Source: Archivesica marissinica (lineage: Eukaryota > Mollusca > Bivalvia > Venerida > Vesicomyidae). From it: a stretch of 64,000 bases of DNA. The notes under the pieces are model-generated. The model did no database searches. It was not told where the DNA came from and saw only the letters and a list, made by a program, of their open reading frames with translations. The stretch is taken from the NCBI GenBank assembly GCA_014843695.1, contig CM026397.1, forward strand, positions 40,448,651 to 40,512,650, in the 5' to 3' direction. The translations under genes and the position numbers were made by a program. Positions within the stretch are counted from its first letter, which is position 1. Every line of letters begins with the position of its first letter. Positions 63,912-64,000 of the stretch are shown piece by piece.

Positions 63912-64000
63912 TATATCAACATACCAGCATGAAATCATATATGTGAAGTCTAAATTTACCAATATTAGCTCAGTATTATGCATTTTCTGAGGTGACTTTC

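Overview
This is animal nuclear DNA: a gene split by GT-AG introns, many tRNA-derived SINEs, LINE fragments, MITEs and an exceptional load of minisatellites. I infer an invertebrate, most likely a lophotrochozoan (mollusc-like), from the gene's distance to the human orthologue and the style of the SINEs and MITEs. That placement is inference. Positions 51694-52693 are exactly 1000 N, so this is an assembled scaffold with a gap placed inside a tandem array.

The only cellular gene I can support is a plus-strand orthologue of ERCC6L2 (Tudor domain plus SNF2/Rad54-like helicase). I reconstructed 15 coding exons between 11547 and 48824. They join with matching splice phases into one open frame of 2037 nt (679 codons) with no internal stop. 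It carries a Tudor-like domain (exon 2), a long Ser/acidic/Lys-rich linker (exons 3-5), and the first helicase lobe: Q-like motif and Walker A (exon 6), Ia (exon 8), Ib (exon 9), a DEVH motif II (exon 10) and motif III (exon 11). The region leading to the second lobe follows (exons 12-15). The second lobe (motifs IV-VI) and the C-terminus must lie beyond 64000; I found no further exon between 48825 and the end.

Layout: 1-10030 is upstream repeat territory (33-bp, 47-bp and 38-bp arrays, SINEs, MITEs and three decayed LINE pieces). 10031-11546 holds a hairpin MITE, a mostly unique stretch that may include the promoter, and a SINE. 11547-48824 is the gene, whose introns are filled by tandem arrays with units of 16 to 89 bp. 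48825-64000 is the next intron: 21-bp and 72-bp arrays, the gap, a LINE tail, a 469-bp composite repeat, more SINEs, a 1.28-kb GATA tract attached to the 3' end of a minus-strand LINE, and a nested MITE pair.

By my own rough addition, tandem arrays make up about 45% of the window. The main result of the hunt is that many arrays can be traced to a seed visible in the same window. The 33-bp array is the end of a TTAA-flanked (piggyBac-like) MITE. The 47-bp array contains a SINE box B. The 23-bp array sits inside a dispersed element whose unexpanded copy lies 25 kb away. Most strikingly, exons 11, 12 and 14 of ERCC6L2 each have their own 3' end plus 5' splice donor tandemly copied into the following intron; for exon 12 this gives about 63 copies over 2.5 kb. 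Long open frames in the arrays come from unit periodicity and are not genes.
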